Assembly (NCBI RefSeq): GCF_900182705.1
Contig: NZ_FXTP01000017.1
Span: 1-64,000, forward strand
Origin: Gracilimonas mengyeensis
GTDB taxonomy: Bacteria; Bacteroidota; Rhodothermia; Balneolales; Balneolaceae
Length of the DNA stretch: 64,000 nt
Direction of reading: 5' to 3'
The translations under genes and the position numbers were made by a program. The notes under the pieces were generated by a model, which was given only the letters and a program-made list of their open reading frames with translations, made no database searches and had not been told where the DNA came from. Of this stretch, positions 55,766-64,000 are shown piece by piece. Positions within the stretch are counted from its first letter, which is position 1. Each line of letters starts with the position of its first letter.

Positions 55766-56665
55766 TTATCGCAATCCGTTTGGCAATCCTTTGCAAATAC
55801 GGCTTACCGCATCGTGGCTGTGTAGGCTTTCCATGTGTACACAGCGTACCACAAAATCACGGATGCTGTTGTAGCTGTCCAGTTCATCGTAAAGCAGGCG
55901 GGCTGCATCTTCTACGAACTTCTGATAGGCGCCATTCATTTCTGCAAAAGCCTGCTCGTCTTCACGTTTTACCATTACTTGTGTTTCGGTCTTCAGGGCA
56001 TTGCGACAGATTTGTACCAAATCTTCCACAAAAAATTCATCCTTTAGTGCCACTGTCACATTAGCTACACTGCGCTGGCTGTGTGGAATAGCCGCTACCT
56101 CACGGGTTTCGCGGGCATGTTCGGAAAGTTCATAACTGCACGGACAGGCACTGCTGTATTCAAAATCCAGATGCATATACTTCTGGAACTGATTGTAATT
56201 ATCCAGGCGTCCCTCCAGCTGCACTTTATAATATTGATATCCTTTCATTCCTGAGCGAAGGCTATCCATCAACATGGGATAGTTAAAACTGATGCGCAGG
56301 AAAGATTCCTGACTGTCCAAATCCTCTTTGTAAGCCTTCAGGATATCTTCCAATCGGTCCAGATGAAATACCTTGTCCTGGAACTTGTAGAAAGTCCGCA
56401 TAATGCGGCTCATGTTGATGCCCTTCTTGTCCATTTCCAGGCTCACATAGCCATCTACTGAAGCTTCAAGGGTGATGGGTTCGCCTTCACGGCGACGGAA
56501 TTTCAGCGGTAATTTAAAGTTGGAAATCCCCACTTGTTGGATGGGTACATTGGCGCCTTCAATCAGTGAGGCAGGACCATTTTGTAAGTCGGGCAGAGAT
56601 TCTTTGTATTCTTCTGTTACGGTGAACGTAGGGTCATAAAACCGTTGTATTTCATTTGAAATCAT
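55766..56665 (-). CDS. folE2: GTP cyclohydrolase FolE2 (type IB)
   Basis: A 299-residue GTP cyclohydrolase IB, the first enzyme of folate/queuosine pterin synthesis, converting GTP to dihydroneopterin triphosphate. 'SSACPCSYELSEHA' (about residues 172-185) carries the active-site cysteine, and 'HSQRSVANVTVALKD' and 'RCVHMESLHSHDAV' (near the end) hold conserved metal-site residues. It is used by organisms coping with zinc limitation or lacking FolE1. It follows the QueD gene by 38 bases in one operon. Confidence 0.94.
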   Translation of the reverse strand: MISNEIQRFYDPTFTVTEEYKESLPDLQNGPASLIEGANVPIQQVGISNFKLPLKFRRREGEPITLEASVDGYVSLEMDKKGINMSRIMRTFYKFQDKVFHLDRLEDILKAYKEDLDSQESFLRISFNYPMLMDSLRSGMKGYQYYKVQLEGRLDNYNQFQKYMHLDFEYSSACPCSYELSEHARETREVAAIPHSQRSVANVTVALKDEFFVEDLVQICRNALKTETQVMVKREDEQAFAEMNGAYQKFVEDAARLLYDELDSYNSIRDFVVRCVHMESLHSHDAVSRICKGLPNGLR

Positions 56666-56703
56666 AGTTCTTTCTTATAGCTAATTGGATAATGAATAGT
56701 CTT

Positions 56704-57135
56704 TTAAACTCCCCGATAAGGACAATATTCAGCGATGTTTCGTTCAGTCTCAAACAATTTCACTTTGTAGAGCTTTCCACCGTTTTTGCAAGCTTCTTCC
56801 ACATCGGGACGAAGCTGCTGGAAAAATGCGCGAACCAAATTTTCAGTGGTTGGAAGAATGCCTTTCAAAAAAGGGACATCAAGATTCAGGTTCCGGTGAT
56901 CGCAGGGATCCAAAACCTTTTCTTTGATGATGGCCTTTAAATCTCCCAGGTCAATCACATAGCCTGTTTCCGGATCAGGTTCACCGGCTACGGTAACTTC
57001 GATGACATAGTTATGCCCATGCCAGTTGGGGTAATTACATTTTCCAAAGGTTTCCTGGTTCCACTCGTCGCTTTTATCGGGGTTGTGTAAGCGATGGGCA
57101 GCATTAAAGTGAGATTTACGTGTTACAAAAATCAA
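56704..57135 (-). CDS. queD: 6-carboxytetrahydropterin synthase (QueD/PTPS family)
   Basis: A 143-residue 6-pyruvoyl-tetrahydropterin synthase fold enzyme. 'SHFNAAHRLHNPD' (His14) and 'GKCNYPNWHGHNYVIEV' (catalytic Cys33 and zinc histidines 39 and 41) match the family, and 'DPCDHRNLNLDVPFL' completes the site. It takes the product of FolE2 to 6-carboxytetrahydropterin, a queuosine tRNA-modification intermediate. It is upstream of folE2 in the same transcript; QueC and QueE are not visible here. A pterin-salvage PTPS role is possible. Confidence 0.92.
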   Translation of the reverse strand: MIFVTRKSHFNAAHRLHNPDKSDEWNQETFGKCNYPNWHGHNYVIEVTVAGEPDPETGYVIDLGDLKAIIKEKVLDPCDHRNLNLDVPFLKGILPTTENLVRAFFQQLRPDVEEACKNGGKLYKVKLFETERNIAEYCPYRGV

Positions 57136-57351
57136 TGTTAGACCGGTATAATTTTTTATTAGTTCAGCATATCAACATACAGAACGTACAAACAGTTCTT
57201 GAAGTTTAAAATTATTTGGCTTTGATGTCATCATTATTCCCTATTGAGCCAATAGCAGTAAACCTCTGTTATCTGAAACATTAATATTTACAAACGCGTA
57301 TTTACCGGGCTGTTATATTCTACCTGAAATTCTGAACCTCAATGCCCCTTT

Positions 57352-60207
57352 ATGAAACCTCGCTTCACGCTCCCCCTCTATTCCCTTGCGCTGTTACTAC
57401 TCACAGGACTTACTGTCTCTTGCTCCTCTTCAGAATCTGAGTCCAGTTCACTTCAAGTTGATTACGAAAAATTCACCCTCGATAATGGCCTGGAAGTCAT
57501 CTTCCATAAAGATGATTCCGACCCAGTTACCGCCGTAGCCCTCACCTTCCATGTAGGTTCTGCACGTGAAAAGGAAGGCCGAACCGGTTTTGCCCATCTT
57601 TTTGAGCACCTGCTGTTCCTTGAATCCGAAAACCTGGGTCAAGGCGGGCTCGATAAAATGAGCAGCCGCATCGGTGGCTCAGGCGCCAACGGCTCCACCA
57701 GTCGCGACCGCACCAACTACTTCCAAACTGTTCCCAATGATGCCCTTGAGAAAATGATTTGGGCTGAAGCCGATAAAATGGGCTTCTTCATTAATACCGT
57801 GACCGAAGCCGTACTGGCCAAAGAAAAACAAGTAGTAAAAAACGAAAAACGTCAGGGCGTGGATAATCAGCCTTACGGACATGCCAATTATGTAGTTGGA
57901 AAGAACCTCTATCCCGATGGCCACCCCTACAGCTGGCAGGTGATTGGCTCACTGGAAGATTTACAGAATGCCACCCTTGCCGATGTTAAAGAGTTCTACA
58001 ACCGCTGGTACGTACCCAATAACGCCACCCTGGTAATTGCCGGTGATTTTGACAGTGAACAAGCTAAGGAATGGGTGCATAAGTATTTCGATGAAATTCC
58101 CCGCGGTGAAGAAATTGAGCCGCTTCCCGATATGCCTGCCTCGCTCGATCAAACCAAGAAGAAATATTACGAAGATAACTTTGCCCGCCTGCCTGAGCTT
58201 CGCATGGTATGGCCCGGTACTCATCTGTATCACGATGATGCTTATGCCCTTGAAATCATGACAGAATTATTGGCTGAAGGCAAGAAAGCGCCACTCTACC
58301 AGGTACTGGTTGAAGAAGAAGAGCTGACTTCCAATGCGTATATGTACAGCAGCAACTCCGAACTGGCCGGTGAAGTGTCGCTGATTGTACGCGCTTATCC
58401 TGGAACCGATCTGGACTCTGTGGCTATGGGTGTGGACGAAGCCTTCCGCCGTTTTGAGGAAGATGGTTTTACTCAGGCTGATCTTGACCGAATCAAAGCT
58501 GGAATCGAAACCGATTTCTACAATGGCTTATCCAGTGTACTGGGTAAAGCATTTCAGCTGGCCCAATACAATATATTTGCGGGTGATCCCGGATATATCA
58601 ACCGCGACATCGAAAAGACATTGGCGGTTACCAAAGAAGATGTGATGCGTGTTTATGAGCAATACATCAAAGGTAAAGACTATGTAGCCACCAGCTTTGT
58701 GCCTCAAGGAGAAGCAGAACTGATGGTGGAAGGCTCTGAACCGGCCGAAGTGGTTGAAGAAGAAATTGTTCAAAATGGAGAAGGCGAAGAGTTTACTTTG
58801 CCCGAAGAAACTGCATATGAGAAAACCCCATCTTCTTTTGATCGCTCTGTAGAGCCTCCTTATGGCGAGAGTCCCGAGCTGAAAACCCCTGATATATGGA
58901 CCACTAAACTGGCTAATGGCCTGGAAGTGTACGGCATCAAAAACACGGAACTCCCGCTGGTAGAGTTTGAGATTGTACTGCAGGGCGGATTGATGCTGGA
59001 AGAACCTGGAAAAACAGGCATATCAAACCTGGTAGCTGAGTTAATGACTCGAGGAACCGCCAATAAAACCCCGGAAGAACTGGAAGAAGCCATTGCCATG
59101 CTGGGTGCTGAGATCAATATCTATGCCGACCGGCAGTATATCACCGTAAGTGGAAACTCGCTGGCCCGTAACTACGAAGCCACCCTGGCGCTGGTAGAAG
59201 AAATGTTGCTTGAACCCCGCTGGGATGAACGTGAATTTGAGTTAGCCCGTCAAAATGTTCTTAGCCAAATTGCCCAACAGAGCGCCAGCCCGAATAGCAT
59301 TGCCACCAATACTTACTACAAGTTGCTTTACGGGGATGATCACATTTTATCCTACAATCCTATCGGGACCACCAACAACATTGAAGCCGTAACCCTGCAG
59401 GATTTGAAAGATTATTACGATATGGCATTTTCTCCTACCATCGCAGACATGCATGTGGTTGGAGCCGTAGATCAAAGCCAGGTAGAATCTTCGCTGGCCA
59501 GCCTGGAGCAAAACTGGGCTCAGAAACCCGTTGATCTTCCCATCATTGACACGCCGGAACCTCCATCAGAATCTACCGTGTACTTTTATGATGTGCCCGG
59601 GGCCAAGCAATCGGTATTGCGCTTTGGATACCTCGCAATGCCTGAAACCCATCCCGATTTCTATCCGGCTACCATCATGAACTACAAACTGGGCGGTGGC
59701 GGCTTTGCTTCTCGTCTAACCCAGGAACTACGTGAAGGCAAGGGATACACCTATGGCATCTACTCCAACTTCTCAGGCACCGACATAGCCGGTCCGTTTA
59801 CCATAGCCAGTGGCGTTCGTACCAACGTAACCTACGAATCCGCTGCCCTTGTGAAAGAAATTCTCGAAGAATATCCCGATACCTTTTCTGATGAAGATCT
59901 CGAAAATACCAAGAGCTACCTTCTGAAGAGCAACGCACGCCGGTTTGAAACTTTGGGTGCCAAGCTCAACCTCTTGTCTGATATCAGCGCGTATGGCTGG
60001 GATGTAGATTACATCAAAGAGCGGGAAGAGCAGGTGCGGAATATCACCAAAGAAGAAATTTCAGAACTCGCCCGGAAATATGCCAATCCTGATAAAATGA
60101 TCTGGCTGGTAACCGGTGATGCCGAAACGCAACTCGATCGATTGAATGAACTTGGTTTTGGTGAGCCCGTTTTGGTAAATGATTATTTCAGTGACGGTGA
60201 TAATTAA
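57352..60207 (+). CDS. M16 family zinc protease lipoprotein, two insulinase domains
   Basis: A 951-residue protein: signal sequence with lipobox 'LTVSC' (Cys24). First M16 domain about 35-260 with the zinc motif HLFEH at 82-86 ('GRTGFAHLFEHLLFLES') and the third ligand in 'VKNEKRQGVD'. A second M16 pair lies about 515-940 but lacks HxxEH ('VAELMTRGTANKTPEELEE'), so one half is catalytic and the other forms the closed chamber. It degrades peptides in the periplasm. The 'FASRLTQELREGKGYTYGIYS' text is the conserved C-domain signature. It is a single gene. Confidence 0.95.
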   Translation: MKPRFTLPLYSLALLLLTGLTVSCSSSESESSSLQVDYEKFTLDNGLEVIFHKDDSDPVTAVALTFHVGSAREKEGRTGFAHLFEHLLFLESENLGQGGLDKMSSRIGGSGANGSTSRDRTNYFQTVPNDALEKMIWAEADKMGFFINTVTEAVLAKEKQVVKNEKRQGVDNQPYGHANYVVGKNLYPDGHPYSWQVIGSLEDLQNATLADVKEFYNRWYVPNNATLVIAGDFDSEQAKEWVHKYFDEIPRGEEIEPLPDMPASLDQTKKKYYEDNFARLPELRMVWPGTHLYHDDAYALEIMTELLAEGKKAPLYQVLVEEEELTSNAYMYSSNSELAGEVSLIVRAYPGTDLDSVAMGVDEAFRRFEEDGFTQADLDRIKAGIETDFYNGLSSVLGKAFQLAQYNIFAGDPGYINRDIEKTLAVTKEDVMRVYEQYIKGKDYVATSFVPQGEAELMVEGSEPAEVVEEEIVQNGEGEEFTLPEETAYEKTPSSFDRSVEPPYGESPELKTPDIWTTKLANGLEVYGIKNTELPLVEFEIVLQGGLMLEEPGKTGISNLVAELMTRGTANKTPEELEEAIAMLGAEINIYADRQYITVSGNSLARNYEATLALVEEMLLEPRWDEREFELARQNVLSQIAQQSASPNSIATNTYYKLLYGDDHILSYNPIGTTNNIEAVTLQDLKDYYDMAFSPTIADMHVVGAVDQSQVESSLASLEQNWAQKPVDLPIIDTPEPPSESTVYFYDVPGAKQSVLRFGYLAMPETHPDFYPATIMNYKLGGGGFASRLTQELREGKGYTYGIYSNFSGTDIAGPFTIASGVRTNVTYESAALVKEILEEYPDTFSDEDLENTKSYLLKSNARRFETLGAKLNLLSDISAYGWDVDYIKEREEQVRNITKEEISELARKYANPDKMIWLVTGDAETQLDRLNELGFGEPVLVNDYFSDGDN

Positions 60208-60219
60208 TTTTAGTCATTC

Positions 60220-60390
60220 ATTTACGTGGGTTCGATTTCCCCTGGGCGTCTTTGGCCCATTCCATCATTCCGTTTCTCTTAGGCAACGCCTTGATCGTCT
60301 CAGACGTGAAACGGGGTGATGGATACGTTCGATTGGGCATTGGTGCCTACATTTAACATGTTAAATGAGCTATTCAAACCCAAGGCAGAC
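60220..60390. repeat. long imperfect palindrome after the M16 gene
   Basis: The 187-base gap has inner arms CCATCATTCCGTTTC and GAAACGGGGTGATGG (two mismatches) and weaker outer arms TGGGTTCGATTT and ATTCAAACCCA. The centre is TCTTAGGCAACGCCTTGATCG-like. It may act as a terminator for both converging genes, though no T-run was seen. Confidence 0.55.
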
Positions 60391-60394
60391 TAAA

Positions 60395-61276
60395 TTAATA
60401 CGCGGTATAGAGCGCCCCCTCTTCCAGTTTCATCACTCCGTCTATAGTATGAAAGCGGACCGGAAGTGAAACAAAACCGCCTCCCTGTTTTGTTTTTTTG
60501 ACGGTAAAATGTAGATGAGGTCCTGTGGTAAAACCGGTATTTCCGGAATAACCGATAAGCTGTCCTCTTCTGATCTCCTGCCCTGTTTCTACCAGTACGC
60601 CATCTTTCTTAAGATGAATGTAATCGGCAAAAGTGCCATCACTGTGCATAATGGTGAGATAATTGGCCTTGTCCATATATTTATCTAAAGGTCCTCCAAG
60701 ATTGTTGGACTCTTCAAATTCCACCACCAATCCATCCCGCGCAGCATATACTTCTCCTCCTTCAGGCATGTCAAAATCAAGGGAGTAACTCAGATTGTCC
60801 TTGTGGGTAAAAGTGCTGTTGTAGCCTTGATTCACCCTGTAAGCCAGCCCTTTTTTGAATGGCAACCGGTAGGCATAAAAACTATCATGCTTTGCATGAA
60901 TATCTCCCATGAAATACCGGTACCTGGAGCCATACTTCCAGCTTTCACTTTTATTTTGATAGCTGAGCGTAGCTATTTTTTGTTGGTCATTCGCATCAAT
61001 TACCCCATTAAAAGGAAATTGATCCTGCGATGTCAAATTCTCCAGCTCAAACTGTACTTCGATAGTGATGGGGTAAATATGCCGATTTCGAACATATACA
61101 TAAATTTCATCTTCGCCTTCAACCTTAAAAACCGAAACAGGTTCATTGCCCTGGAACAACATCAAAGGCATAAGCATAAAAGCTACCAAACTAAGCTTCT
61201 GCAGATACCATACCCCTATATATTTTTTGCAGAAGGCAGCTAACAGATAGCTATATTTATATATGGATTTTGGCAT
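60395..61276 (-). CDS. M23 family metallopeptidase
   Basis: A 293-residue LytM-type peptidase. A hydrophobic segment (about 26-43) exports it. The zinc site follows the variant layout of exported M23 proteins: 'FTHKDNLSYSLDFDMPEG' and 'TGPHLHFTVKK' (HxH near the end), with 'YIHLKKDGVLVETGQEI' between. It cuts peptidoglycan cross-links or pentaglycine-like bridges. The start at 61276 overlaps the divergent sigma gene start by 14 bases, so the true start may be downstream, such as the internal Met cluster, or the sigma start may be later. Confidence 0.85.
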   Translation of the reverse strand: MPKSIYKYSYLLAAFCKKYIGVWYLQKLSLVAFMLMPLMLFQGNEPVSVFKVEGEDEIYVYVRNRHIYPITIEVQFELENLTSQDQFPFNGVIDANDQQKIATLSYQNKSESWKYGSRYRYFMGDIHAKHDSFYAYRLPFKKGLAYRVNQGYNSTFTHKDNLSYSLDFDMPEGGEVYAARDGLVVEFEESNNLGGPLDKYMDKANYLTIMHSDGTFADYIHLKKDGVLVETGQEIRRGQLIGYSGNTGFTTGPHLHFTVKKTKQGGGFVSLPVRFHTIDGVMKLEEGALYTAY

Positions 61277-61862
61277 TGCTCACTTACTAATATTTTTGGC
61301 AACCTCACTTAATGAAAAGTATGTAGAGGCCGAGTTATATACAAAAATCAAAAATGGGGATCACAAAGCCTTTAAAACTTTTTTTGAAGCTCATCATCAG
61401 CGCCTGTTTCGTTATTTGGTAAGCCGGGGTGTTTCCAGTGAAAGTGCCGAAGACCTGATTCAGCAAGCTTATGTTTACATTTGGGAAAACCGGTCCAAAA
61501 TTGATCCTGATAAATCCCTGCGATCCTATTTATTCCGCATTGCCTACACACGCATGCTAAATCATTTTCGGGATGAAGAGAAGTATAAAGATGACAGCGA
61601 GGTCTCAGAGCTGGAATCATCCCAGTTTAGCACCGATGAGAAACTGAACCGCCGGGAACTTCATCAAGCCATAGAAAAAGCTATTGAGGCCATGCCTGAA
61701 AAACGTCAACATGTATTCAGGCTGTGTTTCCTGGAAGAGTTTACCTACAAAGAAGCAGCCAACACTATGGAGGTTTCCGTAAAGACCATAGAAAACCACA
61801 TGAGGCTGGCCTTGAAAGATCTCAGGAATGCACTGGCCTGGGAAGCCGAAAATTTTTTATAA
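61263..61862 (+). CDS. ECF-type RNA polymerase sigma factor
   Basis: A sigma-70 family ECF factor. Region 2 is 'HHQRLFRYLVSRGVSSESAE' and 'DKSLRSYLFRIAYTRMLNHF'; region 4 is 'FLEEFTYKEAANTMEVSVKT' and 'IENHMRLALKDLRNAL'. This is the Bacteroidetes-type ECF that works with FecR anti-sigma factors, and FecR is two genes downstream. The ATG at 61263 gives 199 residues; TTG at 61296 (LATSLNEKYVEAEL) is more typical of the family's N-terminus and avoids the overlap with the divergent M23 gene. Confidence 0.93.
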   Translation: MDFGIAHLLIFLATSLNEKYVEAELYTKIKNGDHKAFKTFFEAHHQRLFRYLVSRGVSSESAEDLIQQAYVYIWENRSKIDPDKSLRSYLFRIAYTRMLNHFRDEEKYKDDSEVSELESSQFSTDEKLNRRELHQAIEKAIEAMPEKRQHVFRLCFLEEFTYKEAANTMEVSVKTIENHMRLALKDLRNALAWEAENFL

Positions 61863-61935
61863 TCGCTTTAGGGGTATCTCTGTTTTGATGTGTACTAACA
61901 GTAAATACACCATGAATTATTTAACCGATACTCCC

Positions 61936-63243
61936 ATGAAAACACTAACCAACCACTTTTTTAGATTACTTGTATTCGTATTCACTGTTACTTTAGCTGC
62001 AGGCTGTACCCTCGGAGATGTCTCCGAAAATATGGACCAGGATCAGCTGGATGCGGAAGAAATTGAAGCCGCCAGCCAGATTATGGGACAGGCTTTATCC
62101 GATGATAACGACGGCGTTTTTGCCAGCCTGAACGATGCGCTTACTGATATCTCATCCAGCGACTTCAGGGCAAATGCGCGTTTTAAATCTGGTCCGGAAA
62201 ACGGCAACGGCCATCATGGTAATGGTAATGGCCACGGACATTCAGGCCGCGGCAATGAAAATGATTATGAATACAGCTACGACCCGGTAACTGGAATCCA
62301 CTCCATCAGCTTTGACCGCTCTATAGATACTGAGAACTTCCAAAAAACAGTATCCGCCCAAATGACCTATATCTTCACAGATGACTCAGGGGAATTTATC
62401 GAGCAGCCACGTGAAAACTATGAGCTGGTTGAAAACATTGACTTTACTTCCCTGAAGACGGGAACCATGACCAGCCTTTATAAAGAGTCTGAGTTTAGCC
62501 GGGCCGATACTTTTGCCATTACCGGCGTAAGCGATGCTACTCCCGTTATGACCATTGACGGCAAACACTATGGCAACGGATTTTACAGTGGCGTTCGTGG
62601 CAATGGAAATACCTTTGAACGCAACTATGTAAATGAAATCAATTTCCTGGATATACAAATTGACAAAGCCCTTGTTGATGAGAACGGCTCGCTGCAAGAA
62701 GGAGTAACCGGCGTACTTAATTACGAGATGACCCTCTACAAAAACAACAATGGCGACGAATCCACCAAAAATATTACTGGTACTATTGAAATGGATGGTG
62801 ACGGCACCGCCCTTCTCCGCTTCAAAAACTTCACCAAGCTGTTTGAAGTAGACCTGGGTACCGGATTTGTTTCTGATAACGAAGCTGAAGAAGAGGGAAT
62901 CGTTGACTCTGTGGATGTTGAGAATGGCAAGGTCATTTTGGATAATGGCACCCTGATATCCGTGAATGAACGTACCGAAATAGAAGGCGATGACGGGCTG
63001 GTAACCCTGGCAGATGTCGCTAGTGCTATAGCTGCCGGTTTTGTTGTGGAAGCTGAAGCCGAAGGTTATCATAATCCTCAAAATCGTAACGAGCTGATCG
63101 CCGATAAAATTGAATTTGAAACCGATGATGACGGTTTTGATGAAGATGAGGATGAAGAGGAAAACGATGACGACGAGGAGGATGATGAAGACGAAGATGA
63201 AGAAGACGACGACCAGGATGATGATCAGAATGACGATGACTAA
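61936..63243 (+). CDS. lipoprotein with DUF5666-like domain and acidic tail
   Basis: A 435-residue lipoprotein starting at the ATG 61936; 'MKTLTNHFFRLLVFVFTVTL' and lipobox 'LAAGC' (Cys24). The middle (about 95-300) is not recognised and includes a His/Gly-rich stretch 'GNGHHGNGNGHGHSGRG'. A DUF5666-like part follows ('GIVDSVDVENGKVILDNG', 'VVEAEAEGYHN'), then about 40 residues almost all Asp and Glu. Such tails bind divalent cations. It lies between the sigma factor and the FecR-type gene, on the same strand, so it may be part of their regulated or sensory set. Longer readings from 61828 overlap the sigma gene and are not preferred. Confidence 0.8.
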   Translation: MKTLTNHFFRLLVFVFTVTLAAGCTLGDVSENMDQDQLDAEEIEAASQIMGQALSDDNDGVFASLNDALTDISSSDFRANARFKSGPENGNGHHGNGNGHGHSGRGNENDYEYSYDPVTGIHSISFDRSIDTENFQKTVSAQMTYIFTDDSGEFIEQPRENYELVENIDFTSLKTGTMTSLYKESEFSRADTFAITGVSDATPVMTIDGKHYGNGFYSGVRGNGNTFERNYVNEINFLDIQIDKALVDENGSLQEGVTGVLNYEMTLYKNNNGDESTKNITGTIEMDGDGTALLRFKNFTKLFEVDLGTGFVSDNEAEEEGIVDSVDVENGKVILDNGTLISVNERTEIEGDDGLVTLADVASAIAAGFVVEAEAEGYHNPQNRNELIADKIEFETDDDGFDEDEDEEENDDDEEDDEDEDEEDDDQDDDQNDDD

Positions 63244-63328
63244 AACACCTGAGTTCTGATCTCAACTCTCTGCCAGGCAGATTGCTAACATACAATCTGT
63301 CTGGTTTATTTATACTTTATACTGATTA

Positions 63329-64000
63329 ATGACCAAAAAAAACGACATATCACCCCAGAATCCGGATCTTATTCTTGCCCAGAAGATTGGTCGTGCTTTA
63401 CCTTTTGTCGATGATCTAAAAAAAGAAACAGATGATCCTTTTCTCGCCGGCCTGCTCCATTTCAAAGAAATTCATGCCAAAACACAGGCTAAGCATAAGC
63501 CCGATTCTGAAAAGATATGGAATGCTATTGAGCCGGCTCTTCATGACCGAAAACCTGACTCTAATGCCCGGATATTTAAGTTTAACCCGGCCCTCAAACG
63601 ATATGCTGTGGCTGCCGCCATTCTAATTGCAGGCTTTATTGGTTTGATGATGTATCAGCTTTCGGGACCTGCTCTTATCAAAGAAAGCCATGCTTCCATA
63701 GAAACAATTCAACTTACGGATGGCTCTACCATCACCCTGCGCCCCTACACAAAACTGTACAAAAGCCGTTCTGTCTTAAGCCAACCCAATTACCTACTGG
63801 AAGGAGAAGCCTACTTTGAGGTTACACCAAATCCAGACCGCGTTTTTAGGGTAGAAACCAGTCGTGCCATCGTACAGGTTCTTGGCACCAAGTTTGTGCT
63901 AAGTGACTGGGGCAAGGCCTCACTGGTGTACCTGGAAGAAGGAAGCATCCGCTACTCATCAGCCCGGGAGAAAGCATCTGATATAGTTTTGGAACCCGGG
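63329..64000 (+). CDS. FecR-family anti-sigma factor, truncated by window end
   Basis: The first 224 codons of a FecR-type protein. A cytoplasmic N-terminus is followed by a transmembrane helix (about 92-111, 'RYAVAAAILIAGFIGLMMYQ') and the periplasmic FecR domain ('TIQLTDGSTITLRPYTKLYK', 'LEGEAYFEVTPNPDRVFRVE', 'VLGTKFVLSDWGKASLVYLE'). FecR senses a TonB receptor and controls its cognate ECF sigma; the sigma gene is at 61263. The frame is open to the last base. Confidence 0.93.
   Translation, partial: MTKKNDISPQNPDLILAQKIGRALPFVDDLKKETDDPFLAGLLHFKEIHAKTQAKHKPDSEKIWNAIEPALHDRKPDSNARIFKFNPALKRYAVAAAILIAGFIGLMMYQLSGPALIKESHASIETIQLTDGSTITLRPYTKLYKSRSVLSQPNYLLEGEAYFEVTPNPDRVFRVETSRAIVQVLGTKFVLSDWGKASLVYLEEGSIRYSSAREKASDIVLEPG

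Overview
The window looks like chromosome of a motile, aerobic, heterotrophic member of the Bacteroidota-Rhodothermota-Balneolota area, most likely a Balneolota (Gracilimonas/Balneola-like) species. Reasons: two large secreted proteins end in the 'NYPNPFNPTT' type-9-like sorting module (50763-53345 and 28575-31658), there are TonB receptors with carboxypeptidase-like N-domains, a FecR/ECF pair and lipoproteins, yet there are also true flagellins, which most Bacteroidetes lack. Coding density is high, several genes use GTG or TTG starts, and no tRNA, rRNA, CRISPR array or transposase gene was seen. The organism assignment is inference from gene content. Layout: 1-2.9 kb holds two tandem flagellin genes (the first cut by the window edge) with near-identical leaders and four copies of a 170-bp two-hairpin repeat. 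2.9-6.5 kb is a run of small same-strand stress-type genes (ArsR, two AHSA1/SRPBCC, two PhnB/VOC, one RibD-C reductase). A secreted GH2 beta-galactosidase (6.5-9.7 kb) is separated by a structured non-coding stretch from an ECF sigma gene that overlaps a membrane-anchored regulator with a beta-barrel-like C-terminus. 12.2-18.4 kb has a double-FKBP lipoprotein, a saccharopine-dehydrogenase-like enzyme, an AarF/UbiB kinase, a phospholipase-D/cardiolipin synthase, a tiny DUF1328 membrane protein and an ExoD gene broken by a 5-bp duplication. 18.7-25 kb: a TonB receptor, a WYL regulator, a GxxExxY gene bracketed by inverted repeats, two DinB proteins, a SufR-like Fe-S regulator and a gamma-glutamylcyclotransferase-like protein. 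25.5-31.7 kb is an outer-membrane import/secretion locus: a 997-residue TonB receptor followed by a secreted beta-helix protein built of two almost identical 450-residue modules. Then come a polysaccharide deacetylase, a TPR histidine kinase and an ABC exporter. 37-40 kb carries three copies of a 190-bp MITE-like element around an EamA transporter with no normal start codon and a VapBC module. 40-48.4 kb has a sigma-like gene with a VOC partner, a PHP(EndoQ-like)-UvrD fusion broken by a one-base frameshift, an Old Yellow Enzyme gene with a MarR regulator and two matching 16-bp operators, and an ArsR/AHSA1 pair separated by an inserted DUF433/DUF5615 toxin-antitoxin-like module. 48.5-57.1 kb has a double-hotdog thioesterase, a methyltransferase, a secreted nuclease-like protein, 250-bp tandem repeats, EgtB, and a FolE2-QueD pterin pair. 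57.3-64 kb has an M16 double-domain protease lipoprotein, an M23 peptidase, and an ECF sigma / acidic lipoprotein / FecR run cut by the window end. The strongest candidates for something undescribed are the repeat families (flagellin two-hairpin repeat, 190-bp palindromic element, 250-bp tandem), the structured transcript candidate upstream of the beta-galactosidase, the double-module beta-helix locus and the membrane regulator at 10830-12125. No complete new defence or mobile system was found.
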